From Miniimonas arenae (GTDB taxonomy: Bacteria > Actinomycetota > Actinomycetes > Actinomycetales > Beutenbergiaceae), in contig NZ_VENP01000021.1 of the NCBI RefSeq assembly GCF_006351005.1, forward strand, positions 1 to 53,119: a stretch of 53,119 bases of DNA, given 5' to 3'. This document shows positions 27,955 through 37,119 of the stretch, piece after piece. The stretch's first letter is position 1, and each line of letters opens with the position of its first letter. The notes beneath the pieces are model-generated. The model did no database searches, had not been told where the DNA came from, and was given only the letters and a program-made list of their open reading frames with translations. The translations under genes were made by a program, and so were the position numbers.

Positions 27955-28889
27955 CGCCGGGTGCGCGCGAGCCTCATGCCCGGCGTCGGCGTGACGCTGA
28001 GCAGCACGACGGCGAGCGCCACCACCGCGACGCCCGCCCACGCGAGCGGCGCGAGCCGCTCGTCGAGCACGAGCAGCCCGAGCAGCGCCGCGGTCGCGGG
28101 CTCGGCCAGCGTGAGGGTCGAGACCGTGGCCGCGGGCAGGTGCCGCAGGCCCGCCCCGAACAGGAGGTAGGCGACGATGACGGTCACCACGCCGAGCCAC
28201 GCCACCATCGCGAGGCCCGACGGCGTGGCGAGCCAGGCCGTGTCCGTCGCCAGCAGCAGGGGCAGCGCGAGCACGCCGCCGACGCCGAACACCGCCCCGA
28301 CCGCGTCCGCCGACGCCCAGCCGCGGTCCAGCAGGACCTTCACCCCCACGGCGTAGAGCGCGTACGACGTGCCCGCACCGAGGGAGAGCAGCAGCCCACC
28401 CGGGCCGCCGCCCGCGTCGCCCTCCCCCGAGGCGAGCAGCCCGATGCCGACGACGGCGAGCGCCGTCGCCCCCAGCCACACCCGCCCGGGTCGGCGGCCG
28501 AGCAGGGTCCACTCCAGCAGGCCCGTTAAGAGGGGCGCCGAGCCGAGCGCCAGGACGGTGCCGACGGCGACCCCGTTGGCGCGGGTCCCGCCGAAGAAGG
28601 TCGGCTGGTAGGCGAGCACGCCCGCCGCCGCGACCAGCACGACGAGCCAGGTCGGCACCCGCGCGAGCACGCCCTGCCCGGGGCCGTCAGGCGTCGCCTT
28701 CGGGAACGCAACATCCCGCCCGGCTCGCGCCCGGGCGACCCACGCCACCAGCGCCAGCCCGAGCCCACCCAGGACCAGGCGCGCGCTGCCGAGCGAGACG
28801 GACGTGGCGCCGTCGGGCGCGAACGCCTGCGCCGTGCCGGTCGTGCCGAAGCAGACCGCGGCCAGGAGCACGAGGAGCTGCGGGGGCAC
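27951..28889 (-). CDS. EamA/DMT family permease
   Basis: A 312-residue ten-helix transporter of the drug/metabolite superfamily with two EamA repeats (first near 5-140, [20 protein letters not shown]; second near 150-300, [18 protein letters not shown]). The substrate is not predictable; relatives export amino acids or metabolites. GTG at 28889 is chosen because the membrane domain begins right after it; the frame runs on upstream without family similarity. It converges on acdS with overlapping stop codons and is divergent from the kinase-like gene. Confidence 0.85.
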   Translation of the reverse strand: MPPQLLVLLAAVCFGTTGTAQAFAPDGATSVSLGSARLVLGGLGLALVAWVARARAGRDVAFPKATPDGPGQGVLARVPTWLVVLVAAAGVLAYQPTFFGGTRANGVAVGTVLALGSAPLLTGLLEWTLLGRRPGRVWLGATALAVVGIGLLASGEGDAGGGPGGLLLSLGAGTSYALYAVGVKVLLDRGWASADAVGAVFGVGGVLALPLLLATDTAWLATPSGLAMVAWLGVVTVIVAYLLFGAGLRHLPAATVSTLTLAEPATAALLGLLVLDERLAPLAWAGVAVVALAVVLLSVTPTPGMRLARTRR

Positions 28890-28986
28890 CCCCGAAGCCT
28901 GGCAGACCGAGCGCCACGACCCTTGCCGACGACGCTCCGGCGCGCGGACACTGTCCGCGTGGACCAGCTCGATCGTCGGCCCTGAG

Positions 28987-29988
28987 ATGCTCCCCCGGCG
29001 CGCCCAGCTCGCACGGGCCCGCGCGGTGGCGACGTCCGCGCTGCGGGAGTACCCGATGCCGCCGGGGCGCCTGACGTTCCTCACGCACGGGGAGAACACG
29101 ACGTTCCGCCTCGACTGCGACGACGGCCGCTTCCTCGTGCGCGTGCACCGCCCGTTGCGGCACGGCCGGTCGCTCGACCCCCACGTCGCGATCGGATCGG
29201 AGCTCACCTGGCTGCGCGCGATCGCGTCGGGCGCCGACGTCGGCGTCCCCGAGCCGATCGAGACGCGCGACGGCTCGCTCACGGCGACGGGCGCGGGGGG
29301 CGACTGGACCCGGGTGTGCTCCGTACTGCGCTGGGTCGAGGGGCGGATCATCGAGGACTTCACGCACCCGGTCCACTTCGCGCGGCTCGGCCGGGCGATG
29401 GCCACGCTGCATCACCAGGCCGACACGTGGACCCCACTCCCCGGGTTCGCACGCCTGACCTGGGACCACGAGGCGTTCTTCGGAGACGTCATGGTCTACG
29501 GCACGCTGCGCGCCTCCGAATGCTGGGAGCTTCTGCCGCGAGCGCTGGCCGAACGCTTCGACGCCGTCCGCGACCGGCTAGGTCCGGTCATGGCGAACGA
29601 CGCCGACGTCGGCCTGATACACGCCGACCTGCATCTCGGCAACGTCGTGCACCACGACCGCACGATCAGCCTCATCGACTTCGACGACTCCGGCACCGGC
29701 CCGAGGGTGTACGACCTCGCGGTCGCCCTGTGGGAGCGGCGCGACGAGCCGGAGTACCCGATGCTGCGCGACGCCCTCCTCACCGCCTACCGCAAGGTCC
29801 GGCCGATCGACACGACCCACCTCGACGACTACATCGCGGCGCGACAGGTCGCGTTCGACCTCTGGTACACCGGGACCGCGCAGGTCGACCCGGCGTTCGC
29901 CGACCGGCTCGACGTGGTCCACCGGTGGTCCGCGGACATGCTCGACCTGCTGGAGGCGGCGCCGCCCAGCCTGGTCACAACGCCCTGA
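28987..29988 (+). CDS. APH-fold phosphotransferase
   Basis: A 333-residue small-molecule kinase-like protein (APH/ChoK fold, SrkA/homoserine-kinase-II type). N-lobe starts near FLTHGENTTFRLDCDDGRFL. The catalytic loop is IHADLHLGNV and the metal-binding motif LIDFDDSG. The substrate is unknown; relatives phosphorylate aminoglycosides, choline, homoserine or protein residues. ATG at 28987 lacks a clear ribosome site, and the open frame reaches further upstream. The last codons and stop of this gene lie in the decayed copy of the pntB 3' end, so its C-terminus (SLVTTP) is partly borrowed from that sequence or overlapped pntB before the island arrived. Confidence 0.82.
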   Translation: MLPRRAQLARARAVATSALREYPMPPGRLTFLTHGENTTFRLDCDDGRFLVRVHRPLRHGRSLDPHVAIGSELTWLRAIASGADVGVPEPIETRDGSLTATGAGGDWTRVCSVLRWVEGRIIEDFTHPVHFARLGRAMATLHHQADTWTPLPGFARLTWDHEAFFGDVMVYGTLRASECWELLPRALAERFDAVRDRLGPVMANDADVGLIHADLHLGNVVHHDRTISLIDFDDSGTGPRVYDLAVALWERRDEPEYPMLRDALLTAYRKVRPIDTTHLDDYIAARQVAFDLWYTGTAQVDPAFADRLDVVHRWSADMLDLLEAAPPSLVTTP

Positions 29989-30048
29989 CGAGCTCCTCCA
30001 CCCCGCTGCTTCGCGTTGCCGGACAGCGTCGAGGTGTTGGCGTGGAGC
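29973..30048 (-). pseudogene. Decayed second copy of the pntB 3' end
   Basis: About 76 bases align with the last 75 bases of the pntB region (31585-31659) with roughly 85 percent identity by eye and one single-base gap. On the minus strand it reads ANTSTLSGNAKQR where pntB reads [13 protein letters not shown]. An extra base (a run of four C at 30001-30004 against three in pntB) then shifts the frame; without it the end would read VEELVRAL then stop, as in pntB. The copy marks the far boundary of the two-gene island and overlaps the end of the phosphotransferase gene. Confidence 0.85.
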
Positions 30049-30049
30049 G

Positions 30050-30793
30050 TCAGTCCTGGTCGTCGAGGATGAGCTCGAGTCGGCCGAGTCCCCTGTCGGC
30101 CCCGCCCACGAAAGCCCAGGCGGGGCGGTTGGTGCGCATCTCGGAAACCATCCACGTCAGTCGTCCGCGCTCACTGCGGTCCAGCGTCTCGGCCTCCACA
30201 CCGTCGCTCGGGTCGAGCAGCGAGCAGAGGACGCCGAAGTCGATCAGGTGGCGGTCGCGGTGGCGGTCGAGGGCGACGCTGCGCGCAGCCGCCTTTCCGA
30301 CGAGCGCACCGATCAGTGAGGGGCGCAGGATCGCGCCCGTCCGCTTCCCCACCTTCACCGGCGCAATGCTGGAGCGATCGATGACCTTCTGGGCGCCGGG
30401 AGTAGCCAGGGTGGTCCCGCCGCTGACGCCGGTCCGACTGTCGGCACGGGCCCCGAGGTGGCGTGGAATGAGCAGGTCGATCACGGCGTCCCCCCGCTGC
30501 CAGCGGTGCTGGTGCCCGGTGGGTGTCGTCCCGGTCGCGGCGAAGCCGAGGTCGCGCAGAACGCCAGTGACCAGGAGTAGCGCATGAGGCTCGCCGCGGA
30601 CGTCCAGCACGGTGTCGGCGTCGTCAGTGGCTCGCTCGGGCCACCGGCCGCGGACCGCGCACCAGTAGTGCACCAGTTGGCCGCCCACCAAGGTCCAGTG
30701 TCGCGGGAGTCGCTCGAACAGCTCGAGCAGGCCGATCCAGCCGCTCTCCTGTGCACGACCGAGCACCGGGATCACGGTGGGCTCACCCGTCAC
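30050..30793 (-). CDS. Nucleotidyltransferase-like protein (AbiEii-type, putative toxin)
   Basis: A 247-residue protein with a minimal nucleotidyltransferase pattern: WTLVGGQLVHYW, then ERATDDADTVLD (D-x-D metal pair), and a third acidic residue in AVIDLLIPRHLG. The C-terminal helical part with LVGKAAARSVALDRHRDRHLIDF resembles AbiEii/AbiGii-type toxins of bicistronic toxin-antitoxin and phage-exclusion systems. Its GTG start overlaps the upstream HTH gene by 11 bases, as in such pairs. Toxicity is inferred from fold and layout only. The gene ends 2 bases from the pntB-like remnant. Confidence 0.7.
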   Translation of the reverse strand: MTGEPTVIPVLGRAQESGWIGLLELFERLPRHWTLVGGQLVHYWCAVRGRWPERATDDADTVLDVRGEPHALLLVTGVLRDLGFAATGTTPTGHQHRWQRGDAVIDLLIPRHLGARADSRTGVSGGTTLATPGAQKVIDRSSIAPVKVGKRTGAILRPSLIGALVGKAAARSVALDRHRDRHLIDFGVLCSLLDPSDGVEAETLDRSERGRLTWMVSEMRTNRPAWAFVGGADRGLGRLELILDDQD

Positions 30794-31460
30794 GTTCGAC
30801 CCCCCAGTACCTGCCCAGGTCTCTCAGGATGATCTCGGCCTGTTGCGCCTCGCGGGAGCCGGCCTGCGCCAGGTCGGCGGCCACGAGCAGCAGCGGCACC
30901 GGCGCGCGCAGTCCTTCGGGGACATTGCCGACGTGAACCACGAGGTTGTGCCGCTCGCCTGCCTTGGCCTCGACCGCGAGGTGCCGGCGTCGGACTGCCC
31001 GCAAGTCTTCGGGCCGGACGTACCCCTCGGCGAAGTCGGGACCGTACATCCCCGAGCGGGGGTCGCTGCGTCCCGACGCGATGAACGCATCCTCCACGAG
31101 GAGCGCCTCGGGCTCGTCCACGTGGAGCCGGTGGCGCTCGGCGCGCGAGTCCAGCAGCGCACGGAGCAGGGGCAGAGGGTCGGGGCTCGCGAGCAGCTCG
31201 TCGAACCGGCGACGGAGGCGGTGGCGCGCGACAGCCGAGAGACCGTCAAGACGGTCACCGTCCGAGAGCGCGATGAGCGACCACGCCATCTCGACGCCGG
31301 CGGTCCTGCCCGCACGCACGGGAACCACGGGGAGCGACGCGGGGTCCACCAGCCAGCACCCGGCGATGCGCTCGCCGTCGAGCCGTCCGTCGGCGAGCAT
31401 CGCGCGGACCCATCGCTCACTGCGCCCCAGGTGCCGGGCGGCCTCCTCGACCGAGATCAT
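30783..31460 (-). CDS. HTH protein, putative antitoxin partner
   Basis: A 225-residue protein. Residues 1-45 form an excisionase/MerR-like helix-turn-helix (SVEEAARHLGRSERWVRAML, then RIAGCWLVDPASL). The rest (residues 55-225) is helical and then beta-rich, with VEAKAGERHNLVVHVGNVP and LLLVAADLAQAGSREAQQAE near the end. Layout matches AbiEi-type antitoxins: DNA-binding N-terminus, neutralising C-terminus, and a nucleotidyltransferase gene overlapping downstream. I do not recognise a precise family for the C-terminal part. A palindrome covers its leader, consistent with autoregulation. The ATG at 31460 has GGAAG 9 bases upstream. Confidence 0.7.
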   Translation of the reverse strand: MISVEEAARHLGRSERWVRAMLADGRLDGERIAGCWLVDPASLPVVPVRAGRTAGVEMAWSLIALSDGDRLDGLSAVARHRLRRRFDELLASPDPLPLLRALLDSRAERHRLHVDEPEALLVEDAFIASGRSDPRSGMYGPDFAEGYVRPEDLRAVRRRHLAVEAKAGERHNLVVHVGNVPEGLRAPVPLLLVAADLAQAGSREAQQAEIILRDLGRYWGVERDG

Positions 31461-31469
31461 TTCACTAGT

Positions 31470-31485
31470 CTTCCGCTAAAGGAAG
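31470..31485. promoter_or_regulatory. Palindrome upstream of HTH/nucleotidyltransferase pair
   Basis: CTTCC and GGAAG form an inverted repeat with a 6-base AT-rich spacer, 9 bases before the HTH start codon and overlapping its ribosome site. A looser outer repeat, TCACT and AGTGA, brackets it. TTGCAC near 31491-31496 (minus strand) could be a -35. The likely role is autorepression by the HTH protein. Confidence 0.6.
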
Positions 31486-31586
31486 TGATGTGCAATCGAT
31501 CGTCGGCTCCCAAAGGCACCCTCGCGAGCGAGCGCCTCACCCGCAACGCTACGCGGGTGCGGGCCGGCCAGCATGACCTCGCCCGG

Positions 31587-32978
31587 TCACAGCGCCCTGA
31601 CGATGTCCTCCACCCGCTGCTTCGCGTCACCGAACAGCATCGAGGTGTTGTCGCGGAAGAACAGCGGGTTCTGCACACCCGCGTAGCCCGTGGCCATCGA
31701 CCGCTTGAACACCACGACGTGACCCGCCTCCCACACCCGCAGCACGGGCATCCCCGCGATCGGCGACGTCGGGTCGTCCTGCGCCGCCGGGTTCACCGTG
31801 TCGTTCGCACCGATCACCAGCACCACGTCGGTCGCCGCGAGGTCGTCGTTCACCTCGTCCATCTCGAGCACGACGTCGTAGGGCACCTTGGCCTCGGCCA
31901 GCAGCACGTTCATGTGGCCCGGCAGGCGCCCGGCCACCGGGTGCACGCCGAACCGCACGTCGACGCCGCGCTCGCGCAGCTTGGCGACGAGCTCAGCGAC
32001 GGGGTACTGCGCCTTTGCGACCGCCATGCCGTAGCCCGGCGTGATGACGACCGTGCGGGCCGCGAGGAGCTCGGCGGCGACGTCCTGCGCCGTCGTCTCG
32101 CGGTGCTCCCCCGCCGGCCCGGCGCCAGCCGCTGCGGCCGGCGACCCCTCGCCGAAGCCGCCGAGGATGACCGAGACGAACGAGCGGTTCATGGCCTTGC
32201 ACATGAGGTAGGACAGGATCGCACCGGAGGAGCCGACGAGCGCACCGGTGACGATGAGCAGGTCGTTGCCGAGCATGAAGCCCGCCGCGGCCGCCGCCCA
32301 GCCCGAGTAGGAGTTGAGCATCGACACCACGACCGGCATGTCCCCGCCGCCGATCGAGGCGACGAGGTGCCAGCCGAGCGCGAGCGACAGCAGCGTCATC
32401 CCCAGCAGCGGCAAGATCGAGTGGCCGTCGACGAACCAGACCCCCAGGGCCACCGAGGCCACGAGGATCGCGACGTTGAGGACCTGCTTGCCCGGCAGCC
32501 GCAGGGCCTTGGAGGGGATCCGGGCGGACAGCTTGAGGTAGGCGACGATCGAGCCGGTGAACGTCAGCGCACCGATGAAGACGCCGAGGAACACCTCCAC
32601 GAGGTGCACCGCGTCCGGCTCCTCGGTGAGGAAGGAGTTGTAGCCCACGAGCACCGCCGCGAGGCCCACGAAGGAGTGCAGGATCGCGATGAGCTCGGGC
32701 ATCTGGGTCATCTCGACCGTGCGGGCGCGCCACGTCCCCACCACGATGCCGATGAGCAGCACGAGCGCGATGAGCAGCCCCGTGACGAGCACGTTGCGCT
32801 CGGAGCCCTCGAGCGACAGCACGATCGTCGCGGCGAGCGCGAGGCCCATGCCGACCATGCCGAGCACGGTGCCCCGCCGCGCCGTCGTCTGCTTGGACAG
32901 GCCCGCGAGGGAGAGGATGAAGAGGATCGCCGCCGCGAGGTAGGCGACCTGCGCGAGCGTGGTCATCTGGATCCTCAT
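31587..32978 (-). CDS. pntB: NAD(P) transhydrogenase subunit beta
   Basis: Membrane part and NADP-binding domain (dI II-III) of the proton-translocating transhydrogenase, which drives NADPH formation from NADH. The 463-residue product has eight to nine helices (residues 5-260) and the C-terminal NADP(H) domain with [48 protein letters not shown] and [17 protein letters not shown]. The start overlaps the pntA stop (ATGA). Its last 75 bases are repeated, in decayed form, 1.6 kb downstream on the other side of the HTH/nucleotidyltransferase pair. Confidence 0.96.
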   Translation of the reverse strand: MRIQMTTLAQVAYLAAAILFILSLAGLSKQTTARRGTVLGMVGMGLALAATIVLSLEGSERNVLVTGLLIALVLLIGIVVGTWRARTVEMTQMPELIAILHSFVGLAAVLVGYNSFLTEEPDAVHLVEVFLGVFIGALTFTGSIVAYLKLSARIPSKALRLPGKQVLNVAILVASVALGVWFVDGHSILPLLGMTLLSLALGWHLVASIGGGDMPVVVSMLNSYSGWAAAAAGFMLGNDLLIVTGALVGSSGAILSYLMCKAMNRSFVSVILGGFGEGSPAAAAGAGPAGEHRETTAQDVAAELLAARTVVITPGYGMAVAKAQYPVAELVAKLRERGVDVRFGVHPVAGRLPGHMNVLLAEAKVPYDVVLEMDEVNDDLAATDVVLVIGANDTVNPAAQDDPTSPIAGMPVLRVWEAGHVVVFKRSMATGYAGVQNPLFFRDNTSMLFGDAKQRVEDIVRAL

Positions 32979-34552
32979 GCGTCAGCGCCCTTCTGGAACA
33001 TGCCGATCATGCGGTGGGTCACGAGGAAGCCACCGAAGATGTTGATGCTGGCCACGGCCGCTGCGACGAACGCGAGCCCGGTCACGAGCCAGTCGGAGCT
33101 GCCGAGCTGCAGCATCGCGCCGACCAGGATGATCCCCGAGATGGCGTTGGTCTGCGCCATGAGCGGTGTGTGCAGCGCGTGGCTCACGTTCGAGATGACG
33201 TAGAACCCGATCACGACGGCGAGCGCGAACACGGTCATGTGACCCAGGAACGCGACGGGTGCGAGGGTTAGGGCCAGGCCGAGGAGCACCGCACCCAGGG
33301 CGTAGCCGACGACGCGACGGGTGCCGCGCCGTCGTGCCTCCTCCGCGGCGGCCGCCGCACGCGCGGCGACCTCCGCCGGGGTGGGCGGCGGCGGTGCGGG
33401 CGGCCCGGCCGGCGCGGCGGGCGCCGCGGACACCTGCACGGGCGGCGGCGGCCAGAGGATCTGCCCGGCGTGCGCGACGGTCATGCCGCGCTGCACGACA
33501 TCGTCGAGGTCGAGCACGAGCGTGCCGTCCTTGCCCGGCGTGAGCAGCTGGAGCAAGTTGACGATGTTGGTGCCGAGCAGCTGGGAGGTGTGCCGCGGCA
33601 TGCGCGCGGTGAGGTCGGTCTCGCCGAGCACCGAGACGCCGTTCGCGGTGACGACGCGCTCCCCCGGCACGGTGTCCTCGCAGTTCCCGCCGCCGGACGC
33701 GGCGAGGTCGACGATCACGCTGCCGGGCCGCATCGCGGCGACCATCGCGTGGGAGATCGTCGTGGGAGCCGTGCCGCGCACGAGCGCGGTGGTGATGACG
33801 ACGTCGGCCAGCTCGGTCTCGACGGCGTACACGTCCATCGCGGCGGCCTGCTGCTCGGGCGTGAGCGGCTTGGCGTAGCCGTCGGCCGCGATCTCCTGCT
33901 GCGCCTGCGGGGCCACGACGGGCGTCCCGCCCATCGACGCGATCTGCTCGCCGGCCTCCGGACGCACGTCGAACGCGCGCACCCGGGCGCCGAGGCTGGA
34001 CGCGGCGCCGATCGCCGCGAGCCCCGCGACGCCCGCGCCGATCACGAAGACGGTGGCGGGGTCGGTCTTGCCGGCCGCGGTGACCTGGCCGGAGAACATC
34101 CCGCCGTACTCCTCGGCGGCCTCGATGACGGCGCGGTACCCGGCGATGTTCGACTGCGTGGACAGCACGTCGAGCGCCTGCGCGCGCGACAGCCGCGGCA
34201 CCGCGTCCAGCGCGAGCGAGGTCACACCGCGCTCGGCGAGCGCCTGTACGAGGTCGGGATGCTGCGCGGGGGCGACCATCGAGACGAGCACCGCGCCGGG
34301 CCGCACGCGCGCCACGTCGGAGAGCGTCGGGGTGTGGACGAGGATCACGACGTCGGCCTGCCACGCCTCCTCGGGACCGACGAGGCGCGCGCCGGCCGCC
34401 TCGTAGTCCGGGTCCAGCAGGCTGGCGCGGGCGCCGGCGTCGTGCTCGACGGCGACGTCGTAGCCCAGCGCGCGCAGCGCGCGCACCGTCGTGGGGGTCG
34501 CGGCGACGGTGCTGGCCCCGTGCACCGTCGCGCGAGGGACTCCGATGATCAT
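32975..34552 (-). CDS. pntA: NAD(P) transhydrogenase subunit alpha
   Basis: A 525-residue alpha subunit carrying the soluble NAD(H) domain and the first membrane helices in one chain, like E. coli Pnt[13 protein letters not shown] starts the alanine-dehydrogenase-like fold; the Rossmann turn is [37 protein letters not shown] follows. A Pro/Ala-rich linker near 385-425 leads to four C-terminal helices. ATG at 34552 is the start by family match; the frame runs upstream without similarity. It is divergent from the NCS1 permease gene and forms a two-gene operon with pntB. Confidence 0.95.
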   Translation of the reverse strand: MIIGVPRATVHGASTVAATPTTVRALRALGYDVAVEHDAGARASLLDPDYEAAGARLVGPEEAWQADVVILVHTPTLSDVARVRPGAVLVSMVAPAQHPDLVQALAERGVTSLALDAVPRLSRAQALDVLSTQSNIAGYRAVIEAAEEYGGMFSGQVTAAGKTDPATVFVIGAGVAGLAAIGAASSLGARVRAFDVRPEAGEQIASMGGTPVVAPQAQQEIAADGYAKPLTPEQQAAAMDVYAVETELADVVITTALVRGTAPTTISHAMVAAMRPGSVIVDLAASGGGNCEDTVPGERVVTANGVSVLGETDLTARMPRHTSQLLGTNIVNLLQLLTPGKDGTLVLDLDDVVQRGMTVAHAGQILWPPPPVQVSAAPAAPAGPPAPPPPTPAEVAARAAAAAEEARRRGTRRVVGYALGAVLLGLALTLAPVAFLGHMTVFALAVVIGFYVISNVSHALHTPLMAQTNAISGIILVGAMLQLGSSDWLVTGLAFVAAAVASINIFGGFLVTHRMIGMFQKGADA

Positions 34553-34649
34553 GGGCCCATCATGGCGGGTCGGGGGGTGGGCCCCCGTGCGACGTTGGAC
34601 CCAGACAAGGGCTCGGCGAGCCTGGGCGGGCGAGCGGCGGCGGTGTTCC

Positions 34650-34678
34650 TCGACACGTCCCGACGCGCTGCCTAGGTT
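34650..34678 (+). promoter_or_regulatory. Promoter of the NCS1-phosphorylase operon
   Basis: TCGACA at 34650-34655 (5 of 6 to TTGACA) and TAGGTT at 34673-34678 are 17 bases apart. The ATG at 34686 follows the -10 by 7 bases, so the permease message is predicted to be leaderless. This is the best-matching promoter in the window. Confidence 0.7.
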
Positions 34679-34685
34679 GAGCGCC

Positions 34686-36239
34686 ATGGCCACCCCCGCT
34701 GCCTCGCCGGCACCGCCCCCCGCTCCCGGCCCCGAGCCGGCCGCCCGCACGCTCACCGTCGAGATGGCGGGCACCGACGTCATCCCGGAGTCCGAGCGCA
34801 AGGGAAAGCCCGCGGACCTGTTCATGCCGTGGTTCGCGGCGAACATCTCGGTGTTCGGGATCTCCTGGGGCGCGTTCGTGCTCGGCTTCGGGATCTCGTT
34901 CTGGCAGGCGGTGCTCGCCTCGGTGGTCGGCGTCGTCGCGAGCTTCGTGCTCGTCGGCCTCATCGCGATCGCGGGCAAGCGCGGGTCCGCGCCCACGCTC
35001 GTGCTCTCGCGCGCGGCGTTCGGCTACAACGGCAACCGCGTGTCCGCGGCGATCTCGTGGATCCTCACGGTCGGCTGGGAGACGTTCCTGTGCGTCATGG
35101 CGACGCTCGCGGCCGCGACCGTCATGGAGGCGCTCGGGTTCGGCAACCACACCGCGGCACAGGTGGTCGCGCTCGTCGTCGTGGTGCTCGTCGCGGGCGG
35201 CGCCGGCGTACTCGGGTTCGACACGCTCATGAAGGTGCAGACCTGGATCACGTGGATCACGGCCGCGCTCACGATCGTCTACCTCGTCCTCGTCCTCCCA
35301 CGGATCGACCTCGACGTCGTCACCGCCCTCCCGGCGGGCAGCGCGACGGCGGTGGTCGGCGCGTTCGTCATGGTGCTCACGGGCTTCGGCCTCGGCTGGG
35401 TGAACGCGGGCGCCGACTACTCCCGCTACCTGCCCCGGTCCGCCTCCACGCGCGGGGTGGTCGGCTGGACGACGTTCGGCTCGGCGCTGCCGTGCGTCGC
35501 CCTGGTCGTGTTCGGGCTCCTGCTCGTCGGCTCCGACCCCGACCTCGGCGCTGCGATCCAGAGCGACCCGATCGGCGCCCTCACCACGATCCTGCCCACC
35601 TGGTTCCTCGTGCCGTTCGCCGTCGTCGCGATCCTCGGCCTGATCGGCGGGATCATCCTCGACATCTACTCCTCCGGCCTCTCGCTGCTCGCGACCGGCC
35701 TGCCCGTCGCGCGCCCGGTCGCGACGGCGATCGACGGCACGATCATGACGCTCGGCACGATCGTCATCGTCTTCTTCACCGACAGCTTCTTCGTGCCGTT
35801 CCAGGGCTTCCTCATCACGCTCGGCGTGGTCATCGCCGGCTGGGCCGGCATCATGCTGGCCGACATCGCGCTGCGCCGGCGCGACTACGCCGAGGCCGAC
35901 CTGTTCACCACGCGCGGCGTCTACGGCGCCGTCAACGGCCGCGCGATGGCCGTCCTCGCGGTCGCGACCGTCGTGGGCTGGGGCTTCGTGGTCAACACCT
36001 ACGCCGGCTGGCTGGGCTGGCAGGGCTACCTGCTGGGCGCCGTCGGCGGTAAGGAGGGCGACTGGGCGTGGGCCAACCTCGGCGTGCTGTTCGCGCTGGT
36101 CATCGGCTTCGTCGGCTACCTGCTGCTGTGCCGCGGCCGTGTCCGGCACCAGGAGGAGACCGGGTCGCTCGTGTCGTTCGGCACTGCGGGCACCGCGGGC
36201 CCGGCGGGCGCTGCCGACACCGCATCCTCCCCGCGATGA
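34686..36239 (+). CDS. NCS1 family nucleobase permease (cytosine/purine type)
   Basis: A 517-residue, twelve-helix transporter of the NCS1 (nucleobase:cation symporter-1) family. After a Pro/Ala-rich cytosolic N-terminus (1-45) come [19 protein letters not shown], the helix-3 region [13 protein letters not shown], and [14 protein letters not shown], characteristic of cytosine, allantoin and purine permeases. Cytoplasmic-membrane uptake of a nucleobase or nucleoside is inferred. The stop overlaps the ATG of the nucleoside phosphorylase (ATGA), so transport and phosphorolysis are coupled in one operon. Transcript probably leaderless. Confidence 0.9.
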   Translation: MATPAASPAPPPAPGPEPAARTLTVEMAGTDVIPESERKGKPADLFMPWFAANISVFGISWGAFVLGFGISFWQAVLASVVGVVASFVLVGLIAIAGKRGSAPTLVLSRAAFGYNGNRVSAAISWILTVGWETFLCVMATLAAATVMEALGFGNHTAAQVVALVVVVLVAGGAGVLGFDTLMKVQTWITWITAALTIVYLVLVLPRIDLDVVTALPAGSATAVVGAFVMVLTGFGLGWVNAGADYSRYLPRSASTRGVVGWTTFGSALPCVALVVFGLLLVGSDPDLGAAIQSDPIGALTTILPTWFLVPFAVVAILGLIGGIILDIYSSGLSLLATGLPVARPVATAIDGTIMTLGTIVIVFFTDSFFVPFQGFLITLGVVIAGWAGIMLADIALRRRDYAEADLFTTRGVYGAVNGRAMAVLAVATVVGWGFVVNTYAGWLGWQGYLLGAVGGKEGDWAWANLGVLFALVIGFVGYLLLCRGRVRHQEETGSLVSFGTAGTAGPAGAADTASSPR

Positions 36240-37051
36240 CGCCCGAGCAGTTCCGCGACGCCCTGCTCGACGGCGAGGATCGCGCCGCAGCGGAGCACCT
36301 CGCCGCCGCCACGGGCACGGCCCGGCACGACGCGCTCGTCGTGCTCGGGTCGGGCGTCGCCCCGCTCGCCGACGCCTGGGCGCAGGCGGACCCGACCGCG
36401 AGCTCGGGTCGGCTCTCGGACCTGCCCGGGGTGCTGGCGCCCACCGCGGACGGTCACGTCGACCGCTGGCTCTCGCTCGCCGTCGGCGGCCGTCGCACGC
36501 TCGTGACGCTCGGCCGCACGCACCTGTACGAGGGCGTCCCGCGGCGCGCGGTGACCGCACTGGTGCGCGTCGCCGCGGCCGCGGGGGTCGGGCGCGTGGT
36601 GCTCACGAACGCCAACGGCTGCCTCGTCGAGCGCGCACTCGGCGACGTCGTCGCGATCGGCGACCACGCCAACCTCACCGGATCCTCGCCGTTCGACGGC
36701 ACGGTGTTCCTGGACCCGCGCGACACGTGGGACACCGGGCTGCGCTCGGCGGTCGGGGCGATCGTCGGCGTGCGCGGCGAGGCCGTCTACGCGCAGCTGC
36801 GCGGGCCGGAGTACCAGACAATGGCCGAGACGCGGCTGCTCGCGGCGTCGGGCGTGGAGGTGGTGGGCATGTCGACCGTGCACGAGGCGCTCGTGGCGCG
36901 GGCGCTCGGCCTGCGGGTGGCCGGGCTCAGCGTCGTCTCGGACCTCTCCTTCGCCACCGCCCCGGTGGACGCGGACACCGTGCTCGCGGCGGCCGGTCGG
37001 GCGCGGGAGACGCTGCGGGCGGCGGTCGAGGCGGCGCTCGCCGCGCCGTGA
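36236..37051 (+). CDS. Purine nucleoside phosphorylase, trimeric type with adenosine-type base site
   Basis: A 271-residue family 1 nucleoside phosphorylase: phosphate loop VLGSGVAPL, GRTHLYEG, VLTNANGCLVERALGDVVAI, GMSTVHEALVARALGLRVAGLS. Enzymes of this fold split purine nucleosides with phosphate. The two residues that read a 6-oxopurine in human PNP (Glu201 and Asn243) are replaced here: GPEYQTMAE has Gln194 and VVSDLSF has Asp236. The same two changes, made on purpose in human PNP (E201Q/N243D), confer activity on adenosine-type nucleosides. I therefore predict an adenosine/6-aminopurine phosphorylase; methylthioadenosine is an alternative. It is translationally coupled to an NCS1 permease. 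Confidence 0.85.
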   Translation: MTPEQFRDALLDGEDRAAAEHLAAATGTARHDALVVLGSGVAPLADAWAQADPTASSGRLSDLPGVLAPTADGHVDRWLSLAVGGRRTLVTLGRTHLYEGVPRRAVTALVRVAAAAGVGRVVLTNANGCLVERALGDVVAIGDHANLTGSSPFDGTVFLDPRDTWDTGLRSAVGAIVGVRGEAVYAQLRGPEYQTMAETRLLAASGVEVVGMSTVHEALVARALGLRVAGLSVVSDLSFATAPVDADTVLAAAGRARETLRAAVEAALAAP

Positions 37052-37070
37052 CGTCGGCACTCGGCGGGGC

Positions 37071-37119
37071 GTCAGGCGTCAGGCGTCAGGCGTCAGGCGT
37101 CAGGCGTCAGGCGTCAGGT
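37071..37119. repeat. 7-bp tandem repeat (GTCAGGC)x7
   Basis: Seven consecutive GTCAGGC units (last one GTCAGGT) lie between convergent genes. The TGA stop of the minus-strand membrane protein is inside the last unit (37114-37116), so loss or gain of units does not change the protein unless that unit is hit. Confidence 0.9.

Noticed and set aside
29829-30155. Minus-strand 108-codon frame across the pntB-like remnant
   Set aside because: It is the frameshifted remnant of the pntB 3' end extended into antisense of the phosphotransferase, not a gene.
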